Assembly (NCBI GenBank): GCA_019426215.1
Contig: CM033392.1
Coordinates: 54,425,149-54,489,148 of the forward strand
Reading direction: 5' to 3'
Origin: Buddleja alternifolia
Lineage: Eukaryota; Streptophyta; Magnoliopsida; Lamiales; Scrophulariaceae
DNA: 64,000 nt
Below the pieces are notes generated by a model that did no database searches, was not told the origin of the DNA, and saw nothing but the letters and a program-made list of their open reading frames with translations. Positions within the stretch are counted from its first letter, which is position 1. Every line of letters begins with the position of its first letter. A program made the translations under genes and the position numbers. This document shows, in pieces, positions 1-11,689 of this stretch.

Positions 1-650
1 ACTTCTGTAAGCATGCACAATATTTTGTCTTGTTTGAACATAAGTACACTTTTGACAAAAAAATATTGGTACTTTATTTTCTTGCACGTTCATATATATG
101 ATCATTAATTTACGTCTCTGTTCTAATTTTATCAATAACATATCTTTTCTTCTTTGTAATGAACATATGCAAATTTATTTATTTCATCCTATCACACTTT
201 CTAACAATGATGAAAATGTAATAACCATCTTTTCTTCTTTGTAATGAACATATGCAGATTTATTTCTTTCATCCTGAGACACTTTCTAACAATGATGGAA
301 ATTTTAATATCCATCCTCATATTATGTATGTAGTAACACATAAAGTATATTTATTTATTGTAAGATATTAAAGATAAAATAATCCTAAATACCATCTTAT
401 ATATAAATACTTGCATCCATGAGACTTTTTCAAATTACCGTAATACATCATACTTCTTCTAAAATTATTTATATGACATTATTTCCTTTTTCTGTTTTTG
501 AGTCAATATGATTTTATTATCAAGCATTCTTCCCATTTATAACTAAATTATTTAAACACATTTTTGAAGCAATTTAGACAACATAGAAACTTAAAATTTA
601 TTTTTCTTCTACTAAATAGTTTCATATTGCTAAGGATTTCTTTTTTCCTT
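1..650. other. AT-rich intergenic, no gene
   Basis: No supported coding sequence. It contains an 85-bp tandem duplication (listed separately). The whole stretch up to about 560 also has a diverged second copy at about 1680-2130. Confidence 0.7.
142..311. repeat. 85-bp tandem duplication
   Basis: Two adjacent copies (142-226 and 227-311) share TCTTTTCTTCTTTGTAATG, then an ATATGCA-ATTTATT-TTTCATCCT stretch, then ACTTTCTAACAATGATG. They differ at only a few bases. A weaker third copy is visible around 1800-1860. Confidence 0.75.
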
Positions 651-658
651 AGTCAATC

Positions 659-801
659 TGGAAAATTCTAGACCAAACCCAACTTGGCTGAACCCAAATA
701 TATTTCACAAGGAGAGTGTATTACACTTGTCATATGATTGGTAAGTTAGTTTATAAAATACACATGAGTTTGGCCGAACCGGGAGCGGGCTAGAATTTCC
801 C
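659..801. mobile_element. hAT-like MITE (143 bp)
   Basis: The ends are inverted: TGGAAAATTCTAG at the left and CTAGAATTTCCC at the right. The flanks are AGTCAATC (651-658) and AGTCAACC (802-809), an 8-bp duplication with one mismatch. An 8-bp TSD is typical of hAT elements. No coding capacity. Confidence 0.55.
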
Positions 802-859
802 AGTCAACCTTTATCTTGTCTTACTTATGATGTGTTTTAGCACATGCAATACTCTGACC

Positions 860-1668
860 TAGGGGTATAAGTTGAGCCGAGCCGGCTCACGAGCCTGGCG
901 AGCCTCACGAGCTCGAGCCTATTTATTTCATCAAAAAGCTCGCGAGCTTCTTCAGTAATATTTCTAATTAATATATATATATATATATATATATAATTGC
1001 TTTATATTGCTGCTGGTATACAGCTGTATACCAGCTGCATATGTGCATTATATATATATATATATTATAATATTTATATATTAAAATAATAATATAATTT
1101 ATTAAAACTAAAATTGAGAAACCACCAAATGAAAACAACTTGAAAACTTTTCATTTCTCTCACCTCACTCTTCATCTGTTGTGTACGCAAAGCTCAAAGC
1201 CTCAAAACATGTCAAATTCGATTGGGCACATCAACACCGCTAAATCGTCCATCGCCGCCGCCGCCGAAAAATCACGCATCTCCATCGCCCAGATTCGTGC
1301 TTTCCGTGCAGTCGCTAACAACATGGCCCCAGCCACCGCCGCGCGAAACCACCACCGCCTCCGCAAACTTCTTGCCGGTAAATATTATAGTCCATATCTG
1401 AGTTTTATGAAGTAAACAACTCCGTGAATAGTTTCATTCATGGAGTTGTTTACCCCATAAACAAGCAGAAAGCTTGCTGCAAAACACAAAAAAAAAAAAC
1501 TGGAGCCTCCAGGCTCGCGAGCCGGGCTCGGCTCGCGTTGGCGAACTTGAGCTCGTGTTATTTGAGCTAACGAGCTCGAGCTCAAATATCACAACTCGAG
1601 CTCGAGCTCGAGCTCCAGCCTGGAAAAATCGCTAGGCTCGGTTCGAGCTCGGCTCGTTTGCACCCCTA
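860..1668. mobile_element. Non-autonomous hAT element
   Basis: Terminal inverted repeats start TAGGGGTATAAG at the left; the right end reads TTTGCACCCCTA. Both are followed inward by runs of GAGCCGAGC / GCTCGAGCTC. An exact 8-bp duplication, CTCTGACC, flanks the element (852-859 and 1669-1676). TIR sequence and TSD length fit the hAT superfamily. The core has no transposase. It holds an AT-rich stretch with a TATACAGCTGTATA palindrome and a GC-rich block with an open frame (1140-1415). A second family member ends at 46756. Confidence 0.85.
1140..1415 (+). CDS. Unidentified ORF inside the hAT element
   Basis: A 91-codon open frame in the GC-rich core of the hAT element. A more gene-like start is the internal ATG at 1209, after a CA-rich leader-like stretch. 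The product is Ala/Arg-rich with a helical look (segments such as SSIAAAAEKSRISIAQIRAF and RNHHRLRKLL). I recognise no family and no hAT transposase motif. Codons are much richer in G+C at third positions than the surrounding DNA. That would fit a fragment of a host gene captured by the element, but it may be non-functional. It lacks an obvious promoter, and the frame runs into AT-rich sequence at its 3' end, as an exon running into an intron would. Confidence 0.25.
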   Translation: MKTFHFSHLTLHLLCTQSSKPQNMSNSIGHINTAKSSIAAAAEKSRISIAQIRAFRAVANNMAPATAARNHHRLRKLLAGKYYSPYLSFMK

Positions 1669-1679
1669 CTCTGACCTAT

Positions 1680-2130
1680 TTGAAGATAATGCAAAATAAC
1701 CTTTTGACAAGAATATTAGTGTTTATTTTCTAGCGTTTTCATGCTTTCATTAATCTACTTATTTTCTTAATTTGTCAGAACCATCTATTTTTGTTCCTCA
1801 TGATCCACACAAATATATCTATTATTTCACTTATTCTATCACTCTTTCTGATAGTGGTGAAAAGATAGTATGAAATTTTATGTTTATACGTACTAACATA
1901 TAAGAGTATACTCTAATATTATGATATTCTAAAGAAAAAATAATTATAAATATCATATTACATAAGAATACTTGTGTTTATGACTTCTTTTTAAATTAAA
2001 TATATATATATATATATATCAAATTCTCACTTTAATTACTCATATGATTTATTCTCAAATATGCTTTTATATATATTTGTTATTCATACTAATAACTTTT
2101 TGTACGTAAAAACTATTAAATATATCATGA
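1680..2130. repeat. Diverged duplicate of the 1-560 region
   Basis: Long stretches align with the left edge of the window, for example AATATTxGTxTTTATTTTC, TCTATCAC-CTTTCTxA, and the AT-rich block with TAATAATT-TAAATA-CAT. Leaving out the hAT insertion, the two copies lie about 840 bp apart. Similarity is by eye and modest. Confidence 0.5.
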
Positions 2131-3829
2131 TAATTTATTTGTACAAATATGTTATATTCCATAAAAGTTATTGTAATATGTGTATGTGTTATTGAAAGTG
2201 TTATGTACCCAGCGAGCCATTTGTTGGTTTGAACATTAATACAATGTCAGTCTTATCACTTAGATTATATCAAACCTATTACGGAATGCTTCTTTATTGT
2301 TATAACTAGTGTTAGTATAGATAAAGATCTCATGGATTACATATGGTTAGGGGAGCGGTCGGGATACATATGAAATGCTCCAAAGACTGTAATCCTAAAT
2401 ACTGTTCCAAATCATGGAGGCTGTGAGATGTGGGATATCACTGGCCTCGCCAAGACTTGTTCATGTGTAAAACTCTTCCAAGAGGTTGACGCATTCCATT
2501 GTCAATGACTAGTATAGCAAATACATGCATGAAGATCCATACATTTGAGAGGTATTGGATTGAACGGCCCCGCAAGGATTCCTCGTTGGTGCTGTCGAAC
2601 TTGGAGTCTTTCAGTTTCGTAGTGTGAGATAATCCTTAGACCTGAGATGTCATTGGAAAGGGGTACTACCCACTCTGCTTTGATATGAATGTGCACTCCA
2701 AAAGAGTCATACGGCGTGTATGTTGGGTATAGTCTGGTAGTACAGAGAAACAAGTGACAGTTAGAGGGGATTCATCCAAGGTCATAAGTACCCGGTATTT
2801 CCTATGCTTTAGAGTGAAGCTGAATGATCGAGAAGTCTCTGGCCAGACCATTGTCTTATAAGAGGGATTGGTGATCCCTGCTTAGAAGACCAGATCATTA
2901 GTTGAACCAATATAGTCATAGTTTCCGAGGCTACTAGGGTTTTGACCGTCGCCAAGCCCTAGGTCTTAGACGGAAAAAAGATGAAGGGATTCGACTCACA
3001 CAAAGATCGAAATTTGGATAGGCTTGCATTTTCATCGTTAACATCTAGGAAGTCGTGGCGGTGTTTCTAGACATCGAACCACGACCAATAGGTGGCTTGG
3101 GTTAATTGGTGAAATTAATCCAAGGCCTAGTTAATTGTTATGAATAATTAATCTAGCCTATGGAAGGACTTATTGTTAGCTTGTTAATGAGCCTAAGGGG
3201 TCACACACAATACTTAGTGTAGTACCTATTAGCTAGTTAATTCTTTGTGAATTAATGGAGAGATTAATTAATTGGAATTAATTAATCAGGAAAAGGAATA
3301 AATTAATAAGTGATCTTAATTAATAATAGTCTTATAATATAATATTAGATTATTAAATTGGGAAATCCTAATTAATTAATTAGTGGTCTAATTAATTATT
3401 ATGTAAAAGAGAAATATATATATATATATATATATAGGGTCAAGATCTAATACATACCCTCTCTTAGATAAGATCTAAGACCCAATATACACCATTTGAT
3501 ATATTAAATCCAACAGTCCACAATTAATCAATAAATAGGTTGGATATTTGGCTCCAATTGTATCAAGGGGTATAGCAGTCAATGACATCATTTTACAGCA
3601 TTTAACCAACAAAAAAAAAGGGACAAAATCTTTCCTAAAATCTCTCCATTTGAAACTGCCGAGATCTCCCCCTACAATCTCTCGATTTGTTACCAAAATT
3701 AAATCACAGAAAATTAATAGAATCAGTTATTGATTGAATTAAAATTCTGAAATTTCAGAATTTCTCGAAATCTAAAATTTGAAATTCTCTGTGATTGAAT
3801 GTATCCAATGGTTTGTATTGGATAAAATT

Positions 3830-5820
3830 CACAGTGTATAATGGTTTGTATTGTAATGTATAATGATTTGTATTGTAGTGTATAATGGTTTGTATTGTAG
3901 TGTATAATGGTTTGTATTGTAGTGTATAATAATGAATCTAATCTATAATTTGTTATACTATTCTATAAAATAAGATTTATAAGTTGAATCCATAAAGAAG
4001 AATATAACACTTGCTATAAGTTCCTGTGTTAATAATATGATCTTTGTGTAATGCATATACATCAGATATATTGATGTGTATTTTGATAAGTTACATATAT
4101 GCACGCTTGCATAATATGCATACACTTTTTTCAAAATTAATATAAATTGCTGTCTTATACCACCAATGAATGCCTGATAGTTGTTCACCCATCAAAACAC
4201 GTCAAATATATTCTATTAGTGAAAAAAAATAATGATTTGTGGGAGACTTCCAATGGTTTGTAGCTCAAAGGAAAAATCATGAACTTCATACTGATTTCTG
4301 TGAAGTCCTAATTGTGATGATCCAATCATCAAACGAAGTCTATGGTGATTCGAGAGAGAGAGACATAAAATAGTGACCACTTTTAAATTTGAAGTGTTCA
4401 AGAGACCTAATTAATAATAGACTACGTGACAACATTAAACTTTTAAATTTTTTGAATATATAATAACATGCATGCATGGTTGTAGTGTATAATAATGAAT
4501 CTAATCTATAATTTATTATACCATTCCATATAGTTGTGTATAAAATTCACAGTGTATAATGGTTTGTATTGTAGTGTATAATGATTTGTATTGTAGTGTA
4601 TAATAATTTGTATTATAGTGTATAATAATGAATCTAATCTATAATTTATTATACCATTCCATATAGTTGTGTATAAAATTCACAGTGTATAATAGTTTGT
4701 ATTGTAATGTATAATAATGAATCTAATCTACAATCTATTATACCATTCTATATAGTTGTGTATAAAAATTCACAGTGTATAATGGTTTGCATTGTAGTGT
4801 ATAATGGTTTGTATTGTAGTGTATAATAATGAATCTAATCTATAATCTGTTATACCATTTTACAGTGAATACAATAGCTAATTAATCCATTATATAATAG
4901 TTAAAAATCAAATATACAGTAAATATAAACAAGGTAAAATATGAAAATAATGGAAATAAATAAAAATCAAAATAAAAATCCGACTGAAAATATAAAAACG
5001 CGAAAAAACCTATTAAACGATGGAATTTGGGCCCGAGAGGGTGGTGCTCAGCATACTTATGATAGTTTGTATTATAGTGTATAATAATGAATCTAATCTA
5101 CAATCTGTTATACCATTCTATATAGTTGTGTATAAAAATTCACAGTGTATAATGGTTTGTATTGTAGTGTATAATGATTTGCATTGTAGTGTATAATGGT
5201 TTGTATTGTAGTGTATAATAATGAATCTAATCTATAATCTGTTATACCATTTTACAGTGAATACAATAGCTAATTAATCCATTATATAATCGTTAAAAAT
5301 CAAATATACAGTAAATATAAACAAGGTAAAATACAAAAATAATGGAAATAAATAAAAATAAAAATAAAAATCCGACTGAAAATATAAAAACGCGAAAAAC
5401 CTATTAAAACGATGGAATTTGGGCCCGAGAGGGTGGTGCTCAGCATACTTATGATAAGTATATTGAGATGTTTTTAAAACTACGTTTCCTACAAGATTGA
5501 AGTAGAGCTTGGGACCAAATTCCAAAAACAGTTTTTGCCTTTCGAAAATTTAAAAAATATATTTTTTTTATTTTTTTAAAGAAAAACGCAATACATGAGT
5601 GGTGATATACAATGTGGTATTTAGTGACATAGTTGTGTATAAAATTCACAGTGTATAATAGTTTGTATTGTAGTGTATAATGGTTTGTATTGTAGTGTAT
5701 AATGATGAATCTAATCTATAATCTGTTATACCATTTTATATAGTTGTGTATAAAATTCACAGTGTATAATGGTTTGTATTGTAGTGTATAATGGTTTGTT
5801 ATTATAGTGTATAATGGTCC
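3830..5820. repeat. 22-bp minisatellite arrays
   Basis: The unit is approximately TGTATAATGGTTTGTATTGTAG (slightly shifted in places), repeated 2-5 times per block. The blocks lie at about 3834-3930, 4545-4625, 4775-4830, 5135-5220, 5650-5705 and 5760-5815. Blocks are separated by a conserved spacer (AATGAATCTAATCTATAAT, then TTATACCATTCTATATAG, then AAATTCACAG), so the array has a higher-order arrangement. All lie inside the 3436-6378 element. Confidence 0.85.
4693..5456. repeat. ~392-bp tandem duplication
   Basis: The segment 4858-5064 recurs at 5250-5456 with only a few differences: AATAGCTAATTAATCCATTA, then CGACTGAAAATATAAAAACG, then GGGCCCGAGAGGGTGGTGCT. The minisatellite spacer before it is duplicated too, and the second copy has one extra 22-bp unit. 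The high identity points to a recent duplication inside an otherwise old element. Confidence 0.85.
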
Positions 5821-7317
5821 GTTACAGAGAAATAAGAGAGAAACCTATTTGTTATTTTCTTACTATGATGATTTGAAGATCTGAGTGCAATTAATGAGTT
5901 GAGATTGAATCAAATTTGGGTGTTGAAGTTAACTCTCTCTGATTTGTTACTTTTTACCAGAAAAGGGCGAGATTGTTGAAGGCCTGCTGCATGAATTGAC
6001 GATGATAATGAATCGAGCTTGATGATTAATTGAGCTTGATAATGAATAACGTAAATAAGGGGGATTTGATTTCTGTATATTGAGTTTGATGATGATTAAT
6101 TGAGTTTTGTGAACTGATCGAATTGTAATTGGAAAGAAAAAATTAATTGGAGAAAAAAAATCTGTTAATGGGCGAAATAAGGGGGATAAACTGATCCTGC
6201 ATGATATTTTCATCTGTTTTGTTGGACCTATTGACTAAAATGCTCCTATTATCATTAAATTAAAGATAAAACTGAAATAATGGCTTTAAATATGGACCTT
6301 GAGATCAAATGGTTTAAATGGTTAAGATTGGGTCTTAGATCTTACCTAATGCCAAGGTATGTATTTGATCCATACCCTATATTTATATATATAATACACG
6401 CTAGGCGTGTATGTATATGACTTTGGTGGAGGATTTTATCTTGTTCACCAAGTCTATGTATATATGTATATTTAATAATATCTTATAATATATTTGGTAA
6501 GATCTATTCTAATTAATTAGGTAACTAACTGATATGGAAAGATCTTACAAATATATTTGGATAGATATTATAGATATAGTAAGATCTAATCAATTAGTTA
6601 GTTAACTAATTATATGAAAAAGATCTTATTGGATAGATATGGAAATATCATTTTAGTTGGAAAGATATCCAATTAATTAAGGAAGAGAGTTTGAGAAAGA
6701 ATGGAAACTAAATAAATAAACATGTATATATATACATATATATATACACGCCTTTTAAGTGTGAACACACACACACACTAGGCGTGTGTGTGTAGGGGCG
6801 TGTGTGCCCTATATATATATATATATGTATGTGTTTTGTTGTTTAAGGAGTTTTAATCAATTTTAAGTTTCTCTTAAGAGTTTTTCATAAACTAAAAACC
6901 AAAAGTTTCAATTCTTTCTCTCCATTAAATCCTTCCAACTCATGTTTTGAGTACGAAAAACACCAAAATATATTCATACCCATTTCTCATAAGCCAAGAT
7001 TCGATATTCTCCTTGCTAGCACTGGTGGAGATAATCGAGGGTATGAGCTAAGGTGTGGATAAACTTAGAGGCGAAACACTGAGGCGTTAGGGCAAATCCA
7101 TTCGGAGAGGTGCAGCAAGGGATTGCTTAAAAAGACGTTGCTGCTTTTTGGTCTTCAAGAGGTATACACGAGTAAACTTCCTCTAGGATAGTTTTTGAAT
7201 CCGATGGCACCATGTCTACCTAGCCCTAATTTCGGGGATGCCGCTTTATTTTTTTAAATTTATACCTTCCGTTGCGCCGGCATCCCAGGGGGTTCATATC
7301 GAGATCCCAACAGTTAT

Positions 7318-7820
7318 TACATAGTTACTACTTCCTTTCTTTCTTTTTGGGATGTCAAAATAAGATATAATTTCTTAATTTTTTTTTTATCTTCAATCAA
7401 CTCACTCAAAATAATTATCTAACACTAAAGCAATGTACTACTAATTACTAAATACTAAAAGTGTTTATGTAATTCAAGATTATCAAAATTAATAACTAAC
7501 ATTTTGTTTAAGTTGAAATGTTGGTTGTGGGTGTAAAATTTTTCTTCTTTATTGGTGGTTGTGGGTGAAAATCTATTTTATTTTAGTACCTTCAGATTTC
7601 AATTTCATGTAATTGTTTACAATTAATCAGTAGTAGTGATACATTCTTAAGGGTGTAATCAATATTAATGCTAGAATAATTTCAAGGGTGTTTTACCTTT
7701 TTTTGGTATTTTTTTTGGGCTAATTTATAGACCTGAATTTGGATGAAATTATTTTTGATTTGTCTTGGACGATGGAGATCTCACTGAAGACTGCTTAATC
7801 TTTTTATACTAACAAATATA
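7318..7820. other. AT-rich intergenic, nothing recognised
   Basis: Between the solo LTR and the outer TIR element of the nest. No gene, repeat or RNA feature could be supported. Confidence 0.6.
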
Positions 7821-8089
7821 AACAATTTGGGGTTTTTAAATAAACTAACCAAAAAATTGGAACCATTTATCAAAATGGCTTATATGTTAAAAGTTTCACT
7901 AAAGTAACCTAAAGGGGAGAAATCCATTTCAGTCCCTGAACTTTACGTCCAATCTCAAATTAGTCCCTCAACTTTTAAAAAATCTTACTTTAGTCTTTCT
8001 GAAAGTTACTAAAGATATTATTCGCAAAAATTATTCTTACACCTGGAACTAACAAGCCATTTAAGCAATATTGGGATCCTGTGCGAAAG

Positions 8090-8102
8090 TGGTATCAGAG
8101 CC
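8090..8102 (+). promoter_or_regulatory. tRNA-Met primer-binding site of the pararetrovirus
   Basis: TGGTATCAGAGCC is complementary to the 3' end of plant initiator tRNA-Met. This is the minus-strand priming site of all Caulimoviridae. It lies about 90 bases before the first viral ORF and only ~48 bases from the left edge of the integration. Confidence 0.85.
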
Positions 8103-8179
8103 TTAGGTTTTGTTAATGAAATATTTAATTATTATTACATATTGTTATTTTATCCCTCACGGAGGAGATTTAAACAAGT

Positions 8180-8596
8180 ATGGTACAACCGAACAATTGT
8201 TCGAGTAGTTATGAAAAACAGGTATCCTTTATTACATGGAAGAAAATTGAGGTGGATAATTCTAAGTTCTCTCAGAACCTTAGAGAAATCCAAAAGACGG
8301 TTCAAGACTATGGCCACAGGTTAATTCATATACTTGTAAAAATAGAAAGTTTGAACCAAAACATTGATGAAATACTACAAATTTTACAAGATCTGGGTAA
8401 AATTATGATAGATCTGAAAACTGACATAGTAGATCTAAAAGGAAAACACGCAGGGACATCCAAATCCAACAAAGAAAGGATCAACGACGCCCTTGGAAAG
8501 GTACCTCTTCTACACCATAAAGGTAAGATTACGAAAGTTCCGAAACTAAAAACCCAGGAAGATCTAATTAATGATATCCTCAAAAATGTAAATTAA
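8180..8596 (+). CDS. Coiled-coil ORF (virion-associated-protein-like position)
   Basis: An uninterrupted 138-codon frame, the first ORF after the primer site. The middle (residues ~25-85) has a heptad pattern rich in I/L (NQNIDEILQILQDLGKI, then LKTDIVDLKG). The C-terminal part is Lys-rich (KGKITKVPKLKT). Caulimovirids often have a small protein here or nearby that forms a coiled coil and binds virions or DNA (for example the virion-associated protein of caulimoviruses). That role is inferred from position and composition only. It is the only viral ORF with no visible break. Confidence 0.55.
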   Translation: MVQPNNCSSSYEKQVSFITWKKIEVDNSKFSQNLREIQKTVQDYGHRLIHILVKIESLNQNIDEILQILQDLGKIMIDLKTDIVDLKGKHAGTSKSNKERINDALGKVPLLHHKGKITKVPKLKTQEDLINDILKNVN

Positions 8597-8699
8597 TATG
8601 GAGATATCAAGAGTAGATCTATCTGATCTTCAAGAACTAGTTGAGTCTTTTTCTCAACTAGCAGTTTTGTATTTGGTTAATGTTAAACCAATAAATCAA

Positions 8700-9960
8700 C
8701 CCTGACTTTACCACCACCAGAAGGAAGTTCTGTATCACATAATCCTCCATCAAATGAAACGATGCGTGAAAGTGAGGATTAGCATACCAACGCATCCCCA
8801 ACTCTTGGGGGTACAAGGTTTAGAGCAAATCCAGTAAGAAATTCCAATAGGGTTCCAAAAAATACACCTTGGGCAAGGACCATGTTACAACCCTTGCATC
8901 CATATGGTACTATTCTAAATTTGAATGCCATCGATTTCAGAAACATCAAAAAATTAATCGACGAAAGGGTAGCGGCTATAAAAATAGCAGCGACCACATT
9001 AGAACTCGATAAAGAAAACTTTATTAGATTAATGGAGTTAAGCTTGGAAGGATCTGAAAAAGTTGGAAGGGATCATACCTCGGAAACAACTAAGCAAGAA
9101 TTTTTAGCCGGAGAGAGTACACAGAAGCTCTTTATGGTATTGAACTAAGAAATATTTGTGCAGTAGATGAATATATCTATTGGTTCCGCAAATACTTCTT
9201 TCAAAGTGACGTAAAATCAGATATTGCAGCACCCATGTTCTTTGCAAACATTTACAGTCCTTAGAGGGAAATGTTAACCCAATCCTACGAGGTACCGGAA
9301 GGACAACTTAATTTAGTCGCCAGACGAATGTGTTTCTTGAAAGACAAACTGAAAGACTGGTGTTATCAAGCTTCCCTTCAAAAGAACATGAAGAAGCTCA
9401 GAGGGAAAATAAAGAAAACTCTTCTTTGCTGCGACAACAATGATTTTCCAACAATTATTGGAGAATCCATTGAGCATAGAAAGGAGAGAAAGCAATACGG
9501 TAACTCCGATAGTAGGGGTTACAAAAAGTGTTCATCTTTCAAACGAAAGTTTTGGTGGTCTAAATCAAAAGCCCGACCTTATAAATCTGTCCAGAGATCA
9601 GGACCGACAAGGGATCTTCCCATGGATCCCGAAAATTCGACGAAAAAATTCCCATAAGATGAACTTTCAGACGTGCCCATACCCGGACAAATGAAGGTTT
9701 CAAAGATTGTTATTGTTGGACATGTGGAGCTCGAGGCCACATTTCACCAGATTGCTCGCAAAAAAGTGGGGAATTACGACAATTTAAAGCCACGATAGAC
9801 ATTCTGGATGCAGTTTACTACGGAGAATTGGTACCAGTTTACCAATTCAAAAATATTCCCTCAGATGAAAGTATCTATGAGGAATAAATAGAAAGTGATT
9901 CAGATGGAACTTCAATCGAATCAGAATAACTTCAACGAATGTGATAGGCTCCAAACTTCA
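8700..9960 (+). pseudogene. Coat protein region of the pararetrovirus, frameshifted
   Basis: Pieces of one protein appear in three frames: 8882-9148 (LNAIDFRNIKKLIDERVAA), a following block to about 9264, and 9271-9657 (Lys/Arg-rich, KKLRGKIKKTLLCC). In yet another frame, 9714-9755 encodes a zinc knuckle (CWTCGARGHISPDC, C-x2-C-x4-H-x4-C), followed by an acidic tail ending near 9887. Basic region, CCHC knuckle, acidic tail is the C-terminal order of caulimovirid coat proteins, which bind and package the genome. Stops and at least three frameshifts make it non-coding as it stands. Confidence 0.75.
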
Positions 9961-10160
9961 GAAAGCCTGTCAGAATTCTTTTCAAGGTCATCTATAACGA
10001 ACAAAACTGCAAAACTCTAACCTTGGACCATATGATGGTTTCAGAGTTAATGGAATAAGCCGAATCCTAAACCAAATTGGATTAAATTAGAGAAGGCATA
10101 ACATCATATACAAAGTAAGCTCAGGAGAGTTTGCAATTTCTATGGAATTAACTGGTAATG

Positions 10161-10165
10161 TGATG
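10161..10165. repeat. Sirevirus target-site duplication (left)
   Basis: TGATG here matches TGATA at 24108-24112 with one mismatch. Five bases is the normal copia TSD length. Confidence 0.75.
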
Positions 10166-11674
10166 TGGTGGTCCCAAGTGGCATACGAAATGGTCTAGAA
10201 GGAGGGGGGGGGGGGTTGAATAGACCCTGAAGTCTTTTTCGACTTCAAAGATTTTGTATCACTTTTAAAGATTTGAACGCTTAGAGATCTGAGCGCTTAG
10301 GTCAGGCGCTCCAGTAAAGATAACTTAGACTTAGTGATTTTAGCAATCTACCAAAGTAGGGTAACGCTTAGATCGCTTAATCAGGGTTAGCACAACAGAA
10401 ATGATTTTTAATGCTTTAGCGTTCGTTTTGGTCAAATAGTCGCTTAACCGTTTTACTTATCTTTTTCAGGTTAACTGGTAAAATATAAAGTAAGATAATA
10501 AAATAGTAAATGACAGTAAATAACACAAGAATTTGTAAGGTTCACTGGGTGGTGTAATCCCAACTATGTCCTTCTTCTCCTTGAACACTTGGAGGAATTC
10601 CACTAAGCTGATAATCGAAGGATCACACTGAGGCTTTTACAAAATAGAGGAGGGGATGATGATCTTGGGCTCCTTGATCACACAAACTTCAGCACCAATG
10701 AAGATCTTCACCAACAAGCTTCTCTCACTCAAAAATACTGCTTGTAGAGTCAACTTCTTCTTCACACAGATAGATGAGGTTGAGAGTTTTTTATCATGGG
10801 TTTGTTTGATTTTAGGAAGTTCAAACAACTTATGATATCTCAATAATAATGTATAGTTCTTCTTTGAAGATGTTAGAGATATCCGTGACTGTCTGGAATG
10901 TATGTAAAAAGCTTGGAAGAATCTTGGCTATGGAGTTTCTAAGCTTTTTCTTGAAAGAGAATTTCAGCAAAGTTTTGACTTTCTTGTGTATGTACGTATT
11001 ATTTTAGGGTTTGCTGTATTTATAGGCAATTTCTTGGGATTTGTCCGTTGGACACATGTAGGAGCATGCCTCTCACGCGCGAGTAAGTCATACCTTTTCT
11101 CTGACATTCCTGAAATCCTGCTGCACTGATTTGATGTGGCAGGTTTGAACTCTGAAATTCTGAGAGTCTAAGCCAATAGGTAGCTTGCTCCATATACAAT
11201 CTGTCTTTATCACATCTAATGCTCTTATCAAACATTTAATGCATTTGAATTTATTTCCCGTTGAAAATAAATGTCCGTTAAATGATTGCATTTAAGTCCT
11301 TAGTGACTTCGAAATTTATTTCAGGTGAATCTGATCTTCTTAATCGCTTGATTACTCTGATAGCTTGATTCATAAGCCCTAAAATAGTCCATAGCGATTG
11401 GCAGTCGCTTAAGACAAATCTTCATCTTTGCTTGTCTTCAGACGCTGATCTTCAACTTCATCTCTAATAGACTCACCTAGAATTCTACTAGCGACTTAGT
11501 ATCCAATACTTAGTCTAAGGTCTACAAAGATAATAATTACAAGCTTAATAAAGTTACAACCTTTTAAACGCTTATACATATGTTCTATGTAAATATAAGC
11601 TTACATTTTTTTGGGGTTTAACATAAAATCCTATCTTGTCATCATCAAAATACCTAACATGAAATTTCCTAACA
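10166..11674 (-). repeat. 3' LTR of the Sirevirus
   Basis: On the minus strand it begins TGTTAGGAAATTTCATG and ends GGGACCACCA. It contains TATAAATA (complement of 11017-11024). A G-run of ~13 at 10202 is expanded relative to the other LTR. Confidence 0.88.
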
Positions 11675-11689
11675 AGTTCCCCCTTTTTG
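11675..11689 (-). promoter_or_regulatory. Polypurine tract of the Sirevirus
   Basis: The minus strand reads CAAAAAGGGGGAACT directly before the 3' LTR. This is the plus-strand priming site. Confidence 0.8.

Larger units (their letters stand above)
3436..6378. mobile_element. Mutator-like TIR element with minisatellite core
   Basis: The ends are inverted over about 60-75 bp. Left: AGGGTCAAGATCTAATACAT, then AGATCTAAGACCCAAT. The right end, read in reverse, carries AATACATACC, then AGATCTAAGACCCAAT. It sits in a TA microsatellite, so the TSD cannot be resolved. The interior (2.9 kb) has no transposase. It consists of a 22-bp minisatellite, spacer copies and AT-rich DNA. Long degenerate TIRs and lack of coding fit non-autonomous Mutator-like elements. 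It is nested in the solo LTR. Confidence 0.65.
2193..7312. mobile_element. Solo LTR (copia-type), interrupted
   Basis: A low-coding block with the look of a long LTR starts TGAAAGTG and ends GATCCCAACA. It is flanked by a 5-bp duplication GTTAT (2188-2192 and 7313-7317). Its end (GGGATGCCG, then TTCCGTTGCGCCGGCATCC, then CCCAACA) resembles LTR ends of Angela/Tork-type copia elements as I recall them. No primer-binding site follows and no second copy is present, so it reads as a solo LTR of about 2.17 kb after removing the 2.9-kb insertion at 3436-6378. Assignment to a lineage is tentative. The left boundary rests mainly on the TSD. Confidence 0.55.
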